64,000 bases of DNA from Atherinomorus stipes (taxonomy: Eukaryota > Chordata > Actinopteri > Atheriniformes > Atherinidae). Below are positions 34,021 to 45,011 of this stretch, piece after piece; the first letter of the stretch is position 1, and the number at the start of each line of letters is the position of its first letter. The notes beneath the pieces are model-generated. The model searched no databases, had not been told where the DNA came from, and worked only from the letters and a program-made list of their open reading frames with translations. The DNA is taken from assembly GCA_023101725.1 (NCBI GenBank), contig JALJCO010003963.1, positions 1-64,000 on the forward strand, read 5' to 3'. The translations under genes and the position numbers were made by a program.

Positions 34021-34120
34021 ACCTAAATCAACAGGTTTTACCCCCCCCCCCCCCCATTTGACCTGAAAATGTGCAAAAACTTTAATCTACTTATTTGTAA
34101 GCCATTGTTCTACCACAAAG

Positions 34121-34427
34121 TAGAGCTGCCCGATTATGAAAAAAAATCATTATCACAATTATTTTTGTCCATATTGAAATTCCGATTATTCAAACGATTT
34201 TCTAGTTCTAGTTGCATTAATTCAGCATTTCTTTTTAAGGTCTCTAGCACTGAAAATAAATATCGGCTACAAATATTTACCTTACAGCTGTATCAAAATA
34301 TATGCAAAATAGACTGTTCTGCAGTTTCTCTATATTGGAAAAAGTTTATATACTCATTTATATAATCCAAAATAAACTTTGTTGAGCTATAGTGCAATGC
34401 TAGAACATGCCAAATCAAACACTTTTG
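34121..34427 (+). mobile_element. hAT-like element, left-end fragment
   Basis: The start TAGAGCTGCCCGATTATGAA and the following attatcacaattattttt resemble a common fish hAT family. No partner end was seen, and it is cut by, or lies next to, family A at 34432. Confidence 0.5.
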
Positions 34428-34854
34428 TTAAAGATACACAACGTAACTTTTAGACCTTAAAAATATGCGTTTGACTCATCTTGATGGCACAGCAACATTC
34501 ATCAGGCATATTTTCGAGCCGTCACTGCCCAGAGGCGTCCGGGGCTCAGAAACCGCAGTATGTAAGATTCCCACCTGGGACGCGACCGTGACATTGCAGT
34601 CGACTAATGGTCCAGCACCAGGTCACTCACACGCAAGCGGATGTAAACCAGGGGCCTGTACGACGAAGCTGGATTAACATACCCGGGATTTCTCTCTGTT
34701 TCCTGGGTTGACTTAACCAGACATCCGCGGTCTTGATAAACGGTACTACGAAGCTGGGAATCAACTCTGTAGCTCAACCCAGGGTTTTCCAATCTTAATC
34801 AGTGCGTGCCCAGATGAAAGGGGCGGCGTTTGAAACATCTGACCAATCGCAGAC

Positions 34855-35001
34855 ATGGAGAAACAGAGAGCGACATATTTCACCATGAAGGAGCAGACGG
34901 TCGTATTTCAGAAGTATGAGGAATTCAGGAACATCATCCAGGCCAGAAGAAACACAGTCGCCGCAGCAACAGCAGGAAGGAATGCTGGGAGAAAATTGTG
35001 A
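34855..35001 (+). pseudogene. Harbinger MYB/SANT-like protein, N-terminal relic
   Basis: From the ATG at 34855 the frame gives 48 residues with FTMKEQTVVFQKYEEFRNII, then QARRNTVAAATAGRN, ending at a TGA at 34999-35001. The pattern KYEEFRNII-x-A-R-x-NT-x-AAA matches the helical N-terminus of the trihelix/MYB-like proteins of fish Harbinger transposons. The family helps carry the transposase to the nucleus and binds the element ends (family knowledge). The expected next helix (Trp-x-x-Ile-Ala-Asp-Arg-Val-Asn-like) is not readable; the frame turns into GRKL and stops. Nothing resembling the nuclease was seen in the remaining 1 kb. It is a dead remnant in an internally deleted element. Confidence 0.6.
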
Positions 35002-35320
35002 CTCTGTTAATGCAGAAGTCCGTGTGATTGTCCAATCATGGAACAATATCGGACTCTGATCATTTAGTGTTACTTCATCACACTACAGCGCTTCCTCTGC
35101 GTATTTCCTTCCCATACTGTCCATATACAGGAGATATTTTCAGGCTCATGCTGTGCACGTGTTATAACTTTTCACCGTGACGGCATGGGTGGGTGTGTGC
35201 TCCATAAATTCATGTTTTCTGCATGTGTGACCTGTTAACTATATTATTTCAGATGCAACCCCAGCGGCGTAAATATGAGAATATAATCAGTGTCGCCAAC
35301 GGTGCGCATGAAACTACCAT

Positions 35321-35370
35321 TGAATGAATGAATGAATGAATGAATGAATGAATGAATGAATGAATGAATG
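35321..35370. repeat. (GAAT)n microsatellite
   Basis: About 12 tandem tgaa/gaat units without interruption. Confidence 0.95.
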
Positions 35371-36070
35371 ATGTTTTACTGAATGGGATTTGAACACCGT
35401 GAACATACTGTAATTCGGCTACAAAAATTAAGCTATTCAGCTGCATCAGTACAGCACTAATATGTGTTTCCACTCGAGGTGAGGCGTTGGTTTATATCAA
35501 AATTAATTTAATGAGTCTATTAACATTAATGAAACCTCAGTGCGATGCAGAGCATCTGTGGTGTTGTCGGTGCGGCTGTGATGCGTTACATTTGTGATGT
35601 CTGACAGATGTAACGGAGTCCAGCAGAGGAAAACCTCCATCTTTCATATAAAGTGTCATCTGGCAAATCAAAAGGGCACCATCTCTGAATATTCTCTCTC
35701 TTCTCAGAGTTCCTCTCATGATCTGCACCAGCATCAACAAGTAACAGTGGGCGGGCCATTTTCCAAGAGAACTGATTGGTCAGGGGGGGGTGCGTTTATA
35801 CTCAGAGATCTCTTATCCAGAACTTAACCTGGTCCGGACCAGGTTAGGCGTTCAGCATAAGTAACCGGGGAGATAGAACCCAATCAGAAGTGAACCAGCG
35901 TCGTCGGATGGAAAACCCAGGGTTAACCCTGAAGTTACCTCGATAAGAGAAACAGTACAGTACAGTACTTCGTCGTACAGTACAGGCCCCAGGTATCAAC
36001 ACCGTGGGTGTTTTGAACGCGCATCATGTCGGATTTGGTAAAGAAACGCAAGGAAACATTACCGGAGGAC

Positions 36071-36233
36071 CCATCTCAGGTTGAACCTGAGAGCAGTGGG
36101 CTGCTATGTGGGGTGCCTGGGGAGCAGGCGGGGGGGCGGGGTCCACAGTGGTTCACGTGAGTGCCGTTTCAGGACTCGAACCCGGGTCTGCCGCACCAAA
36201 GCCCCTGTCATTACCACTACACTACCCACTCCC
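36071..36233 (-). mobile_element. tRNA-derived SINE, 3'-truncated, minus strand
   Basis: The reverse complement starts gggagtgggtag, has A-box-like tagtgtagtggtaatg and B-box-like gggttcgagtcc, and continues into the same body as the copy at 43551. It breaks off at the cctgagatggg motif where family A sequence ends. It is not a tRNA gene because the body continues past the tRNA-like part. Confidence 0.8.
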
Positions 36234-36240
36234 AACACCC

Positions 36241-37429
36241 ACAGGAAATTCGTCCTTAATTTCAGGCCACAAAGTTCACACCTGGAGGCGTGTTCAAACC
36301 GGAGAGGTTCGGACATGGTGCAGCTGACTGCTGAGTGCAACTCTCATCTCAACTAACTTTACATTCAATATGTCATTTTCGGATTCAGCTGTTGATTTAT
36401 CACTTTTACAAACTACATAACTAAAGGAAGTGAGGAAACACATCATGGCTAAAGCCAGACTTTAGTTTCACAGTTAGACTTCCCTCTGCTGGATTTCTGC
36501 TTGCAGCAGTGGAGCTAACAACTGCTGGAACAACTAGTGCTACAGTATCGCTTTTTGTCATGATCTGCTTTCATAAACAACTTTTGTGGGAGGAAGACAG
36601 GCTTGGTAAAATGCTAGGCACACCTCTGGTGTTTCTGGGAGTTTTTTCTGGTCTTGAAAGAATCAATTTTCTCTGAACTCAGTCTGGATGTAAGGAGAGT
36701 TCAGGAATGAACCTCAGAGAGTTCAAACATGTAGCACAAGATGCAAACATAGCATCTGCACCATGCATTGCACGCAAAGGAGCATTTATCATACACACCA
36801 GCATACCGCAGAGCACGGGACTGCTTTCTCATTCACTTACACACACACACACACACACACAGTGAACATCAAAGATCTGTTTTTGTTGAACACAATGAAA
36901 AATAAAGTATTCCACACACAATATAACACGCTCTTTCTTCTGCTCAGACCTCACACTACACACCTGAACAGCCTCCCTGAACATGGTGTGTGTTGCTTTG
37001 AAACTCCACACTGCAGGTCTGCCCTCAGATTAAAGATTCATCCGACTCCACAGCCGCTCAGACAGCTCAAAGAAACAAGCAATCGCATGAATGTTCGGCG
37101 GGATTTTATCTCTTTTAGCAGAATTAGCAGCCATTTGGAGTCATCAAAGGTCAAACAGTTTCATCTGACCTGAGAGGACTCGTGTTTACCAGAAACAGAC
37201 GTGGACTGGAAAGGAGGGTGTACCACAACAAAGGTTTACCTTAACCACTCTCCTACTGTGTTGCCAAAACATCAAAGTCAAGCTCAGTAAAAAGAATATC
37301 ACTGGACTGGCCATCAGCTTTCTCTGTGTTCTTCTGACTCACATGAAAGAGGATGTTTGACAAGTCATTTGACATTTTTTCCTGCATTAATCGGGGCTTA
37401 CTCAGAGGAACAGGCTGAGAAACTAAAGG
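36241..37429. other. Unassigned DNA with a short (CA)n
   Basis: A (CA)n of about 22 bp lies at 36839-36861. The 136-aa frame at 36763-37173 crosses it and has no motif. No element ends were recognised. Confidence 0.4.
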
Positions 37430-37437
37430 GAAATTGA

Positions 37438-38151
37438 TAGGGATGCATGATATTAGAATTTTGACCGATATCCGATATTTTAAAACTCATGTGGCCGATA
37501 ACCAATATCGGTGCTGATATCAAAGCTGAAAAAATGAGCAGCATTGCATAAGCATTGCAAATAGCAGCTTTGTTATCCGTTTTTGACACGTTGAAAAATA
37601 GGTGTGAAAAAAATATCAATACACTGAAATATCATGATATTTTCATATGCCGATATCAAATCGATATTTAAAAATGCAGTATTGTTCTATTTTACTTACA
37701 AAATCTTGCGAGATTTCATCGTTCTGTTACAAACTCGCAATATTTTGTGAATTCTCACAAGATTTTGTTAGTAAAACAGATCAATACAGTGTTTTTAAAT
37801 GTCAATATGATATCAGCATATGAAAATATCAGACTTTTCATGAATTCTCATGAGATTTTGTGTCAGAATGATGAAATATTGTGAGATTTCATTAGTAAAA
37901 TAGATCGATACCGTATTTTTAAATGTCAACATATCTGCATATGAAAATATTGCAATATTTCAGCGTATCAATATTTTTCCCCACGCCTAGTCTTTAAAAG
38001 TTTTAGAGTCTGTAAAAAGGAAGCTTTTTTAGACTTAAGAAACAGCGGGCTGATTGGTTAAATATCGGTGGAGTGGCCGATGTCCGATACTCAGTTTTAA
38101 GGCCGATTAAAGCCGATACTGATAGGGGGACGATTATATTATGCATCCCTA
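37438..38151. mobile_element. hAT element (TAGGGATGCA ends) carrying another element
   Basis: The perfect 8-bp duplication gaaattga (37430-37437 and 38152-38159) flanks TAGGGATGCATGATATT and ATATTATGCATCCCTA. GATA/TATCGG-rich sub-terminal sequence is typical of this hAT group. It is non-coding. Confidence 0.93.
37599..37989. mobile_element. Foldback element nested in the 37438-38151 hAT
   Basis: Left TAGGTGTGAAAAAAATATC and right (reverse complement) TAGGCGTGGGGAAAAATATT are inverted over more than 100 bp (caatacactgaaatatcatg against cgctgaaatattgcaatatt). The centre carries repeated tattttacttacaaaatct/cgagatttcat motifs in both orientations. Flanking bases do not show a clean duplication, so the exact insertion mechanism is open. 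Confidence 0.65.
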
Positions 38152-38159
38152 GAAATTGA

Positions 38160-38646
38160 TATATGATATATATGCCAACCCATGCATTTATATTAAAATC
38201 CAATACACCCTTACCCTGATTCTGGGACAACACAAAGCATCTGCTCTAAAGTACACATCTTAATGGCTCTATACCTGATTCTGCACATTTTCGAACCATG
38301 AGCAAGGTGAACAGTGTAGTTTGAACTGTAAGCCCCGCCCCTAACTGTTTCTCCCAGTGAGAAATGCTCCTGCTCTCCTTTTTCTCTCCTCCCACTCGAC
38401 ATGCACGAAATAGTGTGCACAACATCATACTCGTGCACAAAGAAACTCTCCAGAGAAAACTTGCATCCTCCAGTGAATTTCCTGTTCTGGTTGCAGTAAA
38501 TGGCTGCGGATCAGCTAAATAACATTTTCTGTCATAACCGGAAGGGAAAAGTCTCCATGTAAAGGTGGCTAATGACCTGGCTTAGTAACATTAAAGGAAA
38601 CCGATAGCCTTCTGTGGCAAAAAGGGTCAGAGACAATGAAGTGTCA
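38160..38646. other. Unassigned non-coding DNA
   Basis: No gene was recognised. A gtaagccccgccccta-type block may be part of an unrecognised repeat. Confidence 0.35.
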
Positions 38647-38650
38647 TTAA

Positions 38651-39882
38651 AGTGCTGATGACACGATTTTGACATTTCCTCCATGTTTTATAGACCAGAA
38701 CGTTCTTCATAATGATCTATGTAACAGAAACAAGCGCAGCTGCATAGACGTGACGTCTGGCAGAGAACGTTCTCAGCTCATTTAACGTTGAAGTCAACGG
38801 CTTAATAGCAGTTATTAAGTTCCTTTTCCAGTTTTACAGACAAACAGTAACGACTCAGCCTTCTGTTGTATTGCCAGTTAATGTTTAAAAGCTCGTAAGT
38901 ACAGCTTCAGTTTATTTAAGTTTCCTACAGATCCAGAATTTTATTTTGAAGAGGATAAAGCAGCAGGTGGGACTTACCGGGTATCAGTAGGAGCCTCTGC
39001 TTGTCTCTCCTGTCTGCAGCTTCTGTTTACTGGAGCTGTAGAGACTTCTGACACATGGAACTGCAGTCATGTCCTCTGGAATATTCTTTTCCAACCATCG
39101 TTGTTTCATCAGATCGGTCATACAGCTGCTGTACGGACAGACAACTGCTGCTTGGTTAAAACAGGACGTCTCTGGTCATCAGATCTCCTCCAGCTGCTTC
39201 CAAACATGCATCCTTCCCTCCATCCTCATCGTTACAAACTCCACTGGAACCATGGAAGTTATCTTCTAATTTTTTAAAGGCTAATTATTTATGTACCGTG
39301 GCTAGCCATTAGCCGTGAGCTAACTCATTAGCAAGTTAGCAGCGAGCTAACGCAGGGAAAGAGTGCCTCTCCTCTGTCAGCCTGACTCCATGTCAAACAG
39401 GTGCAGCTCCTTACAGTTCTGAGTCGCTCGGTGTGTCGGCATCGCAGCTTTTATCTGAACCAAGTGGACTTGAGGCTAGAGACAGACTGTAGGCAGCTGA
39501 CTACAGTTCTTGTCTAGTTCTAACCTGTAAGCTCTGATGTCTCCATCTTCCTCAGCATCATCATCACTCTTCTGAACTGGCTGATGATCCACCACACAAA
39601 CCAGTTCCAGTCCAGCTGTTGTGGAACATCTTTCATTATTTCATGTTTGATTATACGTGTAAATCAATGAGCGGACCGCAACTCCATATCTTGCTGATGT
39701 CTCGTCACGGAGGCTAGGTTTGCAAGCGAAAAGCTATTAGCGCTTAGCCATGCCTCTTAAACATTGGATATTTATGTAAATACACTTCTGATTAACTTCT
39801 AACTGCAATGAACTACTTATTTTGTCCTGGTGTGTTGTTTTATGGCAAAGTTACAGGAAGTTAAGGTCGTGTCATCAGCATG
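38651..39882. mobile_element. TTAA-target element, family S
   Basis: The left end AGTGCTGATGACACGA and the reverse complement of the right end (CATGCTGATGACACGA) are flanked by TTAA at 38647-38650 and 39883-39886. It is 1232 bp and non-coding. Its TGATGACA core is shared with the right end of family C (AGGAGTGATGACATA), which suggests related transposases. Confidence 0.82.
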
Positions 39883-39886
39883 TTAA

Positions 39887-42546
39887 TGTATGACAGGGAA
39901 GAGTGGGGCTGATATTAATGAGTATTATTAAACGCAACAGCAGAACTGAAACGATGAATTCTGCCTTGGATAATCTGGCTAACCCTAAATCCTCACCTCC
40001 ACCTTCTCTGCTTCCTCTGGATGTCAGCAGGCAGGCTGTTCTAAGAAGAAGCGTGGAGGTGTGCTGTGAATAATGATGTGCAGCTATGTCGAGCTAATGT
40101 CTATCCTTTTGTCCCATTTTAATTAACCGGTGTCCAATGTCAAGGTGAGGAGGGGAGAATCATAAGAGAGGAGGAGGAGTTATGAAAATAGAAGGAAAGG
40201 GGTGAGAGAAGGAGTCAGGAGGAGGTGGAGAAAGAGAGTTACGAACAGGGTCGTCCTCCCTGCTAATTTGCTGACACGGGGGCATCGGGAAGGGCTGGCC
40301 TCTTAATAAGACTGTTTCTAGAAGGAGCAGAGCGAGCTGTGAAAGAAACAAAAGTAACTCTGCTCCACAAATCCTGTCGCCAATTAGTCTGTATCAATAA
40401 TTAAAAGCATTGTCTGCACAGGGGCAGGGCGGCAGATTGAGTTTCCCTCAACTATGCAGGATTGTTATGACAAGCAGTGCCTACATAATGATATTAGCCA
40501 TTAATAATTCACTGCTGGGTCGGCGTCGCAGCAGGTGACAGGAGTCCTGCGCTCTGCCAGCCATCAGTTAGCTGGTTCACCAATTATCAGAGGTCAGAAA
40601 TTAGAAATGGAAATTGAAAGTTGTTCTTGCGTCACGTGTGAGTGTGTTCTTGGTGTGAGGTAAATGCGAAGGGAAGGTGGGCTTTTATGGAGAAAGCATG
40701 CAGGGGACACGAAGTGTTGGCTGCTAAATACTCCAGAAGAAACAATCCTACTTCGTACAAAGTTTATAACTAGGAAGTCAGTCATAACGAAGGACCATGG
40801 ATGGTCATTTAAAGGAAAATATCATGAAAAATGGACTTTAAAGAGCATGTTACTGTGTTATTTCCTTATAAAAACTTGTGCATATTTGAGTAATATATTT
40901 GAATATTCAGGCCAGGCTCAAGCTTCCTTAACATGACTGACCACCGGTGCACCAATCATGAAGCGACAAATATGCATGCATTAGACGCCCTTCTTTGTTG
41001 AAGGGAAACTGGAGGAGAATCCTAACCTATACACACTCTCTGAGGAAGAAACAAACAGCTGCAGGAAGATTTCCTCAGAGACAAACAGCCGTCAGTTAAC
41101 AGACGTTTGATCCACAGTTTGGGAGAAAAGTTGGGAAAATGTGGTTACGTTTAGCGTGGGAGTGTATTTTATGTACTGGACGAATTGACTCCAGAAGTGG
41201 TTAGATTTTATCTTCAGGAGCAGAAAAAGCCTCAACTTCGTGTGTGAACTTAACTCCTGACAACTTCATGAATCTCGGGCAGTAGCCTAATGTGTTTTCT
41301 TGGGGATTACTTCTGAAACCTGACGCAGTTCCCATCATAAAAACGCCTCACGGACAGACACCAAAACCGTGAGTGAAAACACCTCTCAGCTCAATGCTAA
41401 CTGTTAGCCTATGACTTGTTAGCTAATGTACTTACTTGTCTCTTACTGGTCTCTTTGGTACTCCATGTACCTCAAACTCCATATCAGACTCTGGGCTGAG
41501 CATACAGCTCCATAACAGGCTGCTCCATAACAGGCTGCTCTGTTTTATTCCGTTGATCGGAGTCCGATCATCCATCAATGTTTACAACGTCCATGTGAGT
41601 AACGAAGCCGGTGTTAAAAACAATTCTGCTACCTTCAGAATCTGTGTCTATTCCGGGGCGATGTCATGAAATGGATGTAAAACATGTTGAGATTGGTGGA
41701 GAGCTGCGGTGGTTCAGTACAGTCAGCCATACTTCCGTGTTGGATATTAGACACATAAAAAACTAATATTTACACCAGATTATCTTCTACAGTGGTGATG
41801 GGAATATATTTAGCTTATCAATGCCTGTATTTGACTTTTAGAACGTTTGAAAAGCATGATAAAGCTCATTTAACTGTTCTGGGGCCTCATTTATGTATTT
41901 GTACAAGTGCGAGTAACTTCCTCTTTATGGATCACCGCGAGCATCTGGGAATTTTTGCCAAATTCGTCACATCCAGTTAGCTAGTGGTGAAAACATTGCT
42001 TCGTTGGATAGGAGTGCAACTTGAAGACCTGCATTATTACACCGTAACAGATTTCTGTAATGTGGGCAGTATTTTACTGTCTTATCAACAGTAAAATTCT
42101 AACGGTCTGTTTTATCAACAGTAAAGTATTGTAAAATGTGTAGTACACTACTGTAAACTGCATTGGATTGGGGGGAAATTCTCAGTCACCAAAATACAGT
42201 AGTTCCAGCGCTCACAAAGAGCTGACCAATGGCAAAAGAGATTTTTTTCATGTTTGCGTTCTCACCATGGTTCTATGGTTCTCACTCGCATAGTAAACTT
42301 TCATCTGAAAATCTACAAAGAAAACTGATCTATCTCTGGAAAATATACCAAAGTATAGTTTAGTTAGTACCCATTTTCTTTTATCATTTTATATTTTTGA
42401 AACTTGAATGGTAATTGTATCTTAGAGTTATTAAGAAAGTCATGGCTTTCTTTTGTAGTGTATATTAGCTAGCGAGATAAAAACTTGCCATTTTAACAGC
42501 ATATTGATATTTATCTGTCACTGAGTTTGGTGGAATATTTATTTAT
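39887..42546. other. Unassigned DNA, partly non-repetitive
   Basis: 40060-40620 shows no transposon features and has several TAATTA/ATTAAT-type motifs, so it is a candidate conserved non-coding segment. 41882-41980 begins ggggcctcatttatg, like a Harbinger-type left end without a partner. 42060-42170 has repeated acagtaaaat motifs. No coding gene was recognised. Confidence 0.35.
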
Positions 42547-42718
42547 TTAAAGGTGCCATGACATCAAATTTCACTTTTCTGGGGTTTTGGGTGTATAATA
42601 TGATCTGTTGTGCACTGATGAGGCCATGTAAATGTCCAGAGTGAGAATCAAAGTTCCTGTTTATGGTCTGTCAGCTTTGTGTCTCTGCTCAGAGACAGTT
42701 GAATCAGACAGCAGGCTA

Positions 42719-42820
42719 TCATTCTACGTAGTTCTATCATTCTACGTAGTTCTATCATTCTACGTAGTTCCATCATTCTACATAGTTCTATCATTCTACG
42801 TAGTTCTATCATTCTACGAA
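42719..42820. repeat. 18-bp minisatellite inside family C copy 2, short allele
   Basis: About 6 units of the same attctacgtagttcyatc repeat as at 9130-9516. Confidence 0.9.
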
Positions 42821-42863
42821 ATTTAATTGCACCAATAAGAGCACACTATCAAGTAAACAGCGC

Positions 42864-42892
42864 CCCCCCCCCCCCCCCCCCTCTCTCTCTCC
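42864..42892. repeat. Poly(C)/(CT)n run inside family C copy 2
   Basis: A long C-run followed by CT repeats. The same position in copy 1 (about 9564-9590) has a shorter C-run and more CT units. Confidence 0.85.
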
Positions 42893-43550
42893 TAACGGTT
42901 TATGCACCGTCCGCCTCCCCCCTCCCCCTCCCTGTCTGATTCAGCTTCGTGTATGGAGCTAGTAGTAACTTCTGTGCAGTCAGGTCTGGGTTTTCAAACA
43001 AATGGATTTAAAAGAAAACTTGTGCAGCAACACTGAGGGAGGGGGCCACAACCTTGTCATTACCTGTAAGTTTATTTATTTTCTAAATGCTGTCTTGTCT
43101 GATAAACGTAGCTCACACTGTCGGAAGTGCCCATGTTGCTAGCAGTTAGCCTTTAGCAAAGTCCGACCGCAGCTTGACCTAGATTCTCCAAATAAGGTCA
43201 TAGCGAAATAAGGTGTAGCCAATCAAAATGAAGTCAACGTGGTCTCCGGGTAAAGCTCCATATCATCACCGGACCCAACTGTATTACTGAGGAAGTGAGG
43301 TCTGGCGTTTCAAAACAATACTCCGCTGTAAAAAATGACGTTTTTTTCTTTGGAGTATTTACATATGCAGTAATGCCAACAACATAAACTAGTTTTTAAC
43401 TGCTATGTCATCACTCCTTTAAAGTTTTAATTACATAAACACTTATGTCCCACCCTCATCGAGAGCCTTCATTGTTTTTGTCATAGACTACAAACTTTCA
43501 AATGAGACTATTAGAATATATTTAAAAAGTATGTTATTATTCTTATATAT

Positions 43551-43785
43551 GGGGAGTGGGTAGCATAGTGGTAATGTCGCGGGCCTTGGTGCGGCAGACC
43601 CGGGTTGAGTCCCCAATGTGGCACCCAGTGAACCACTGTGGACCCCTAAGCAAGGTCCTCAACCCCTACCAACTGCTCCCTGGGTGCTTGAATTAGCAGC
43701 CCACAACCAACCTGAGATGGGTTAAAATGCAGGGAATAAATTTCCTAATTGGGATCAATAAAGTATAACTGTTTTTCCCTTTTTT
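43551..43785 (+). mobile_element. tRNA-derived SINE, nearly complete
   Basis: The tRNA-like head starts at 43551 with A-box-like tagcatagtggtaatg (43561-43576) and B-box-like ggttgagtcc (43603-43612), an internal RNA polymerase III promoter. A tRNA-unrelated body follows, then a tail with aatttcctaattgggatcaa and taaagtataactg, similar to LINE 3' ends from which SINEs borrow retrotransposition. A shorter inverted copy is at 36071-36233. Confidence 0.85.
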
Positions 43786-43937
43786 TATGGGTGATACAAT
43801 CTCTTAAGTGGGAGGATTAATTTTTTTGGTGCGTTTTCAAGTGCTTTGTCCGATCAGTCTGGCAATCATACACCTCTAACCAGAGGAGTAGGCTAACCTT
43901 TCTTTCTGCCTGCCTGATGGGACAAAAGTGGCCCGTG

Positions 43938-44138
43938 CAGAGGTGGACATTTCAGGTGCCAGACAGTAGAAATCCTGCCATTTTTCTGGGCCTGCCTGTA
44001 CATGTTGAACAGCTGTTTCACTAATGAGCTCATCTACCTGCAGAGGAGCTGTGCAGATTACATTAAGCTGGTTTAGTGATTGGTTCCAACAACTGCTGAA
44101 CAGGATTTTTACATCTGGACCAGGGACGTCCACCTCTG
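43938..44138. mobile_element. hAT MITE with about 40-bp inverted ends
   Basis: Left CAGAGGTGGACATTTCAGG and right (reverse complement) CAGAGGTGGACGTCCCTGG extend as inverted repeats to aaatcctg on both sides. The flanks ggcccgtg and gccgtgtg are similar but not identical, so the 8-bp duplication has decayed or is misplaced. It is non-coding, 201 bp. Confidence 0.7.
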
Positions 44139-44360
44139 GCCGTGTGTGATGTCACATCTTCTTACGTGCTTTCAGGCCACTTCAGGGCCATGGACTATTG
44201 ACGCTGGAGTCTGAAAAAGGTCACATTAAATTATAAGCAAAGCAATCATAAAAATACATCTGATCTCTGCAAAAAGTTGGAATTGACCCTTCGCTAAGTC
44301 CCGCCCCCCATGGTTACAGTTGCTAAGTCTGACAAGCTTTCTTTTTCTTTTTTTTTTTTT
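44139..44360. other. Unassigned DNA ending in a T-run
   Basis: A T-rich tract at about 44340-44363 precedes an open, protein-like stretch. No element end was recognised. Confidence 0.4.
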
Positions 44361-44640
44361 TTTAGCTAATTTCCGCCTACATCAACATGGATTCATCAGC
44401 AATTTGAGTGAACATATTTTGAAGGAAATTGTGTTCAATTTCTGGAGTAATAGTTGGGAAATATCAGAGGGAGCTAGACAGAAAGGACTGCAGTATGCAT
44501 CTGAGAAATACATCATCATTTGTTGGTGGAGGAATGTTGACGGAGAGGATGTTAAAATCTAAGCAAAGGCTCAGCGTTCATACAGAAAGATTCAGAAACC
44601 AACCGGCTTGATGATTCATGTCCAGAACAAACATAATGGA
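44361..44640 (+). pseudogene. Unclassified coding-like relic
   Basis: After a pyrimidine run and ag, which could be a splice acceptor, the frame reads HQHGFISNLSEHILKEIVFN and QKGLQYASEKYIIICWWRNV, then GEDVKI and a TAA at 44560-44562. Past the stop the same frame continues AKAQRSYRKIQKPTGLMIHV. The composition is protein-like rather than random. The arrangement (aromatic-rich segment, then a basic 'RSYRK-x-x-KPTG' segment) suggests an exon of a transposon-encoded or domesticated gene, but I cannot name the family. One in-frame stop indicates decay. It lies about 370 bp upstream of another relic at 45012 on the same strand. Confidence 0.35.
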
Positions 44641-45011
44641 ACAACAACGTTCTTTTAGTTTTAGGTGTCTGACCTGTTTTAGTCTGTTGCTACATGCTTG
44701 CTTTCCCTTTGGATTCTAGCCGACCAGGATGTTGTTCCTAACCTGACTCCCGCCACCTGGTATTTGCAATACCATCTGGGGAGGGAGTTAACCCGATGTC
44801 ATTTCAAATTAGTCTTTTTTTTCTAAAACTCTTGCATGTGATTGGATAGAAGATCTGTCCGTCATCTTGACTGACACGCTACTTCAGCCACTCACGTTGA
44901 ACCGAATGACGCAACCCGTGACGCAACTCAGAGCGACACCAGAGCCACCACGCATAGAGGATCGAGTTATCAAAACATGTTATCAAGCTCAAAAAGCTTC
45001 AGTCAAACAAC
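44641..45011. other. Unassigned DNA, possible 5' region of the 45012 relic
   Basis: It contains gacgcaacccgtgacgcaac and other CpG-rich motifs that could be promoter remnants of a mobile element. Nothing is proven. Confidence 0.3.

Larger units (their letters stand above)
34652..35989 (+). mobile_element. Harbinger-like element with MYB-like relic
   Basis: The ends are GGGCCTGTACGACGAAGC and, on the right, GTACAGTACAGGCCC. A 3-bp duplication CAG lies at 34649-34651 and 35990-35992. The uninterrupted target is present at about 11033-11047 (reverse complement of aaaccagggatcaac). Two proteins are usual for Harbinger elements, a DDE nuclease and a MYB/SANT-like protein. Only a scrap of the latter is seen here. 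It contains a GAAT microsatellite. Confidence 0.75.
34432..36070 (+). mobile_element. TTAA-target element, family A, second copy, split
   Basis: It starts AGATACACAACGTAAC after TTAA 34428-34431. It reads through the site where family B inserted in the first copy (ttaa at 34457-34460). It runs to gatgtaaaccag, is interrupted at 34652-35989, and resumes with gtatcaacaccgtgggtgtt up to aaggaaacattaccggagga, where a SINE truncates it. Confidence 0.8.
42551..43418 (+). mobile_element. TTAA-target element, family C, copy 2
   Basis: The ends AGGTGCCATGACAT and ATGTCATCACTCCT are flanked by TTAA at 42547-42550 and 43419-43422. The 868 bp align with copy 1 (8961-10113) almost throughout apart from a much shorter minisatellite and changes in the C/CT run. 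Confidence 0.93.

Noticed and set aside
36763..37173. 136-aa frame
   Set aside because: It crosses a CA microsatellite (His-Thr repeat) and shows no domain.
43551..43625. tRNA gene with A- and B-box-like motifs
   Set aside because: The tRNA-like part runs straight into a non-tRNA body with a LINE-like tail, and a second copy exists at 36071-36233. It is a SINE, not a tRNA gene.
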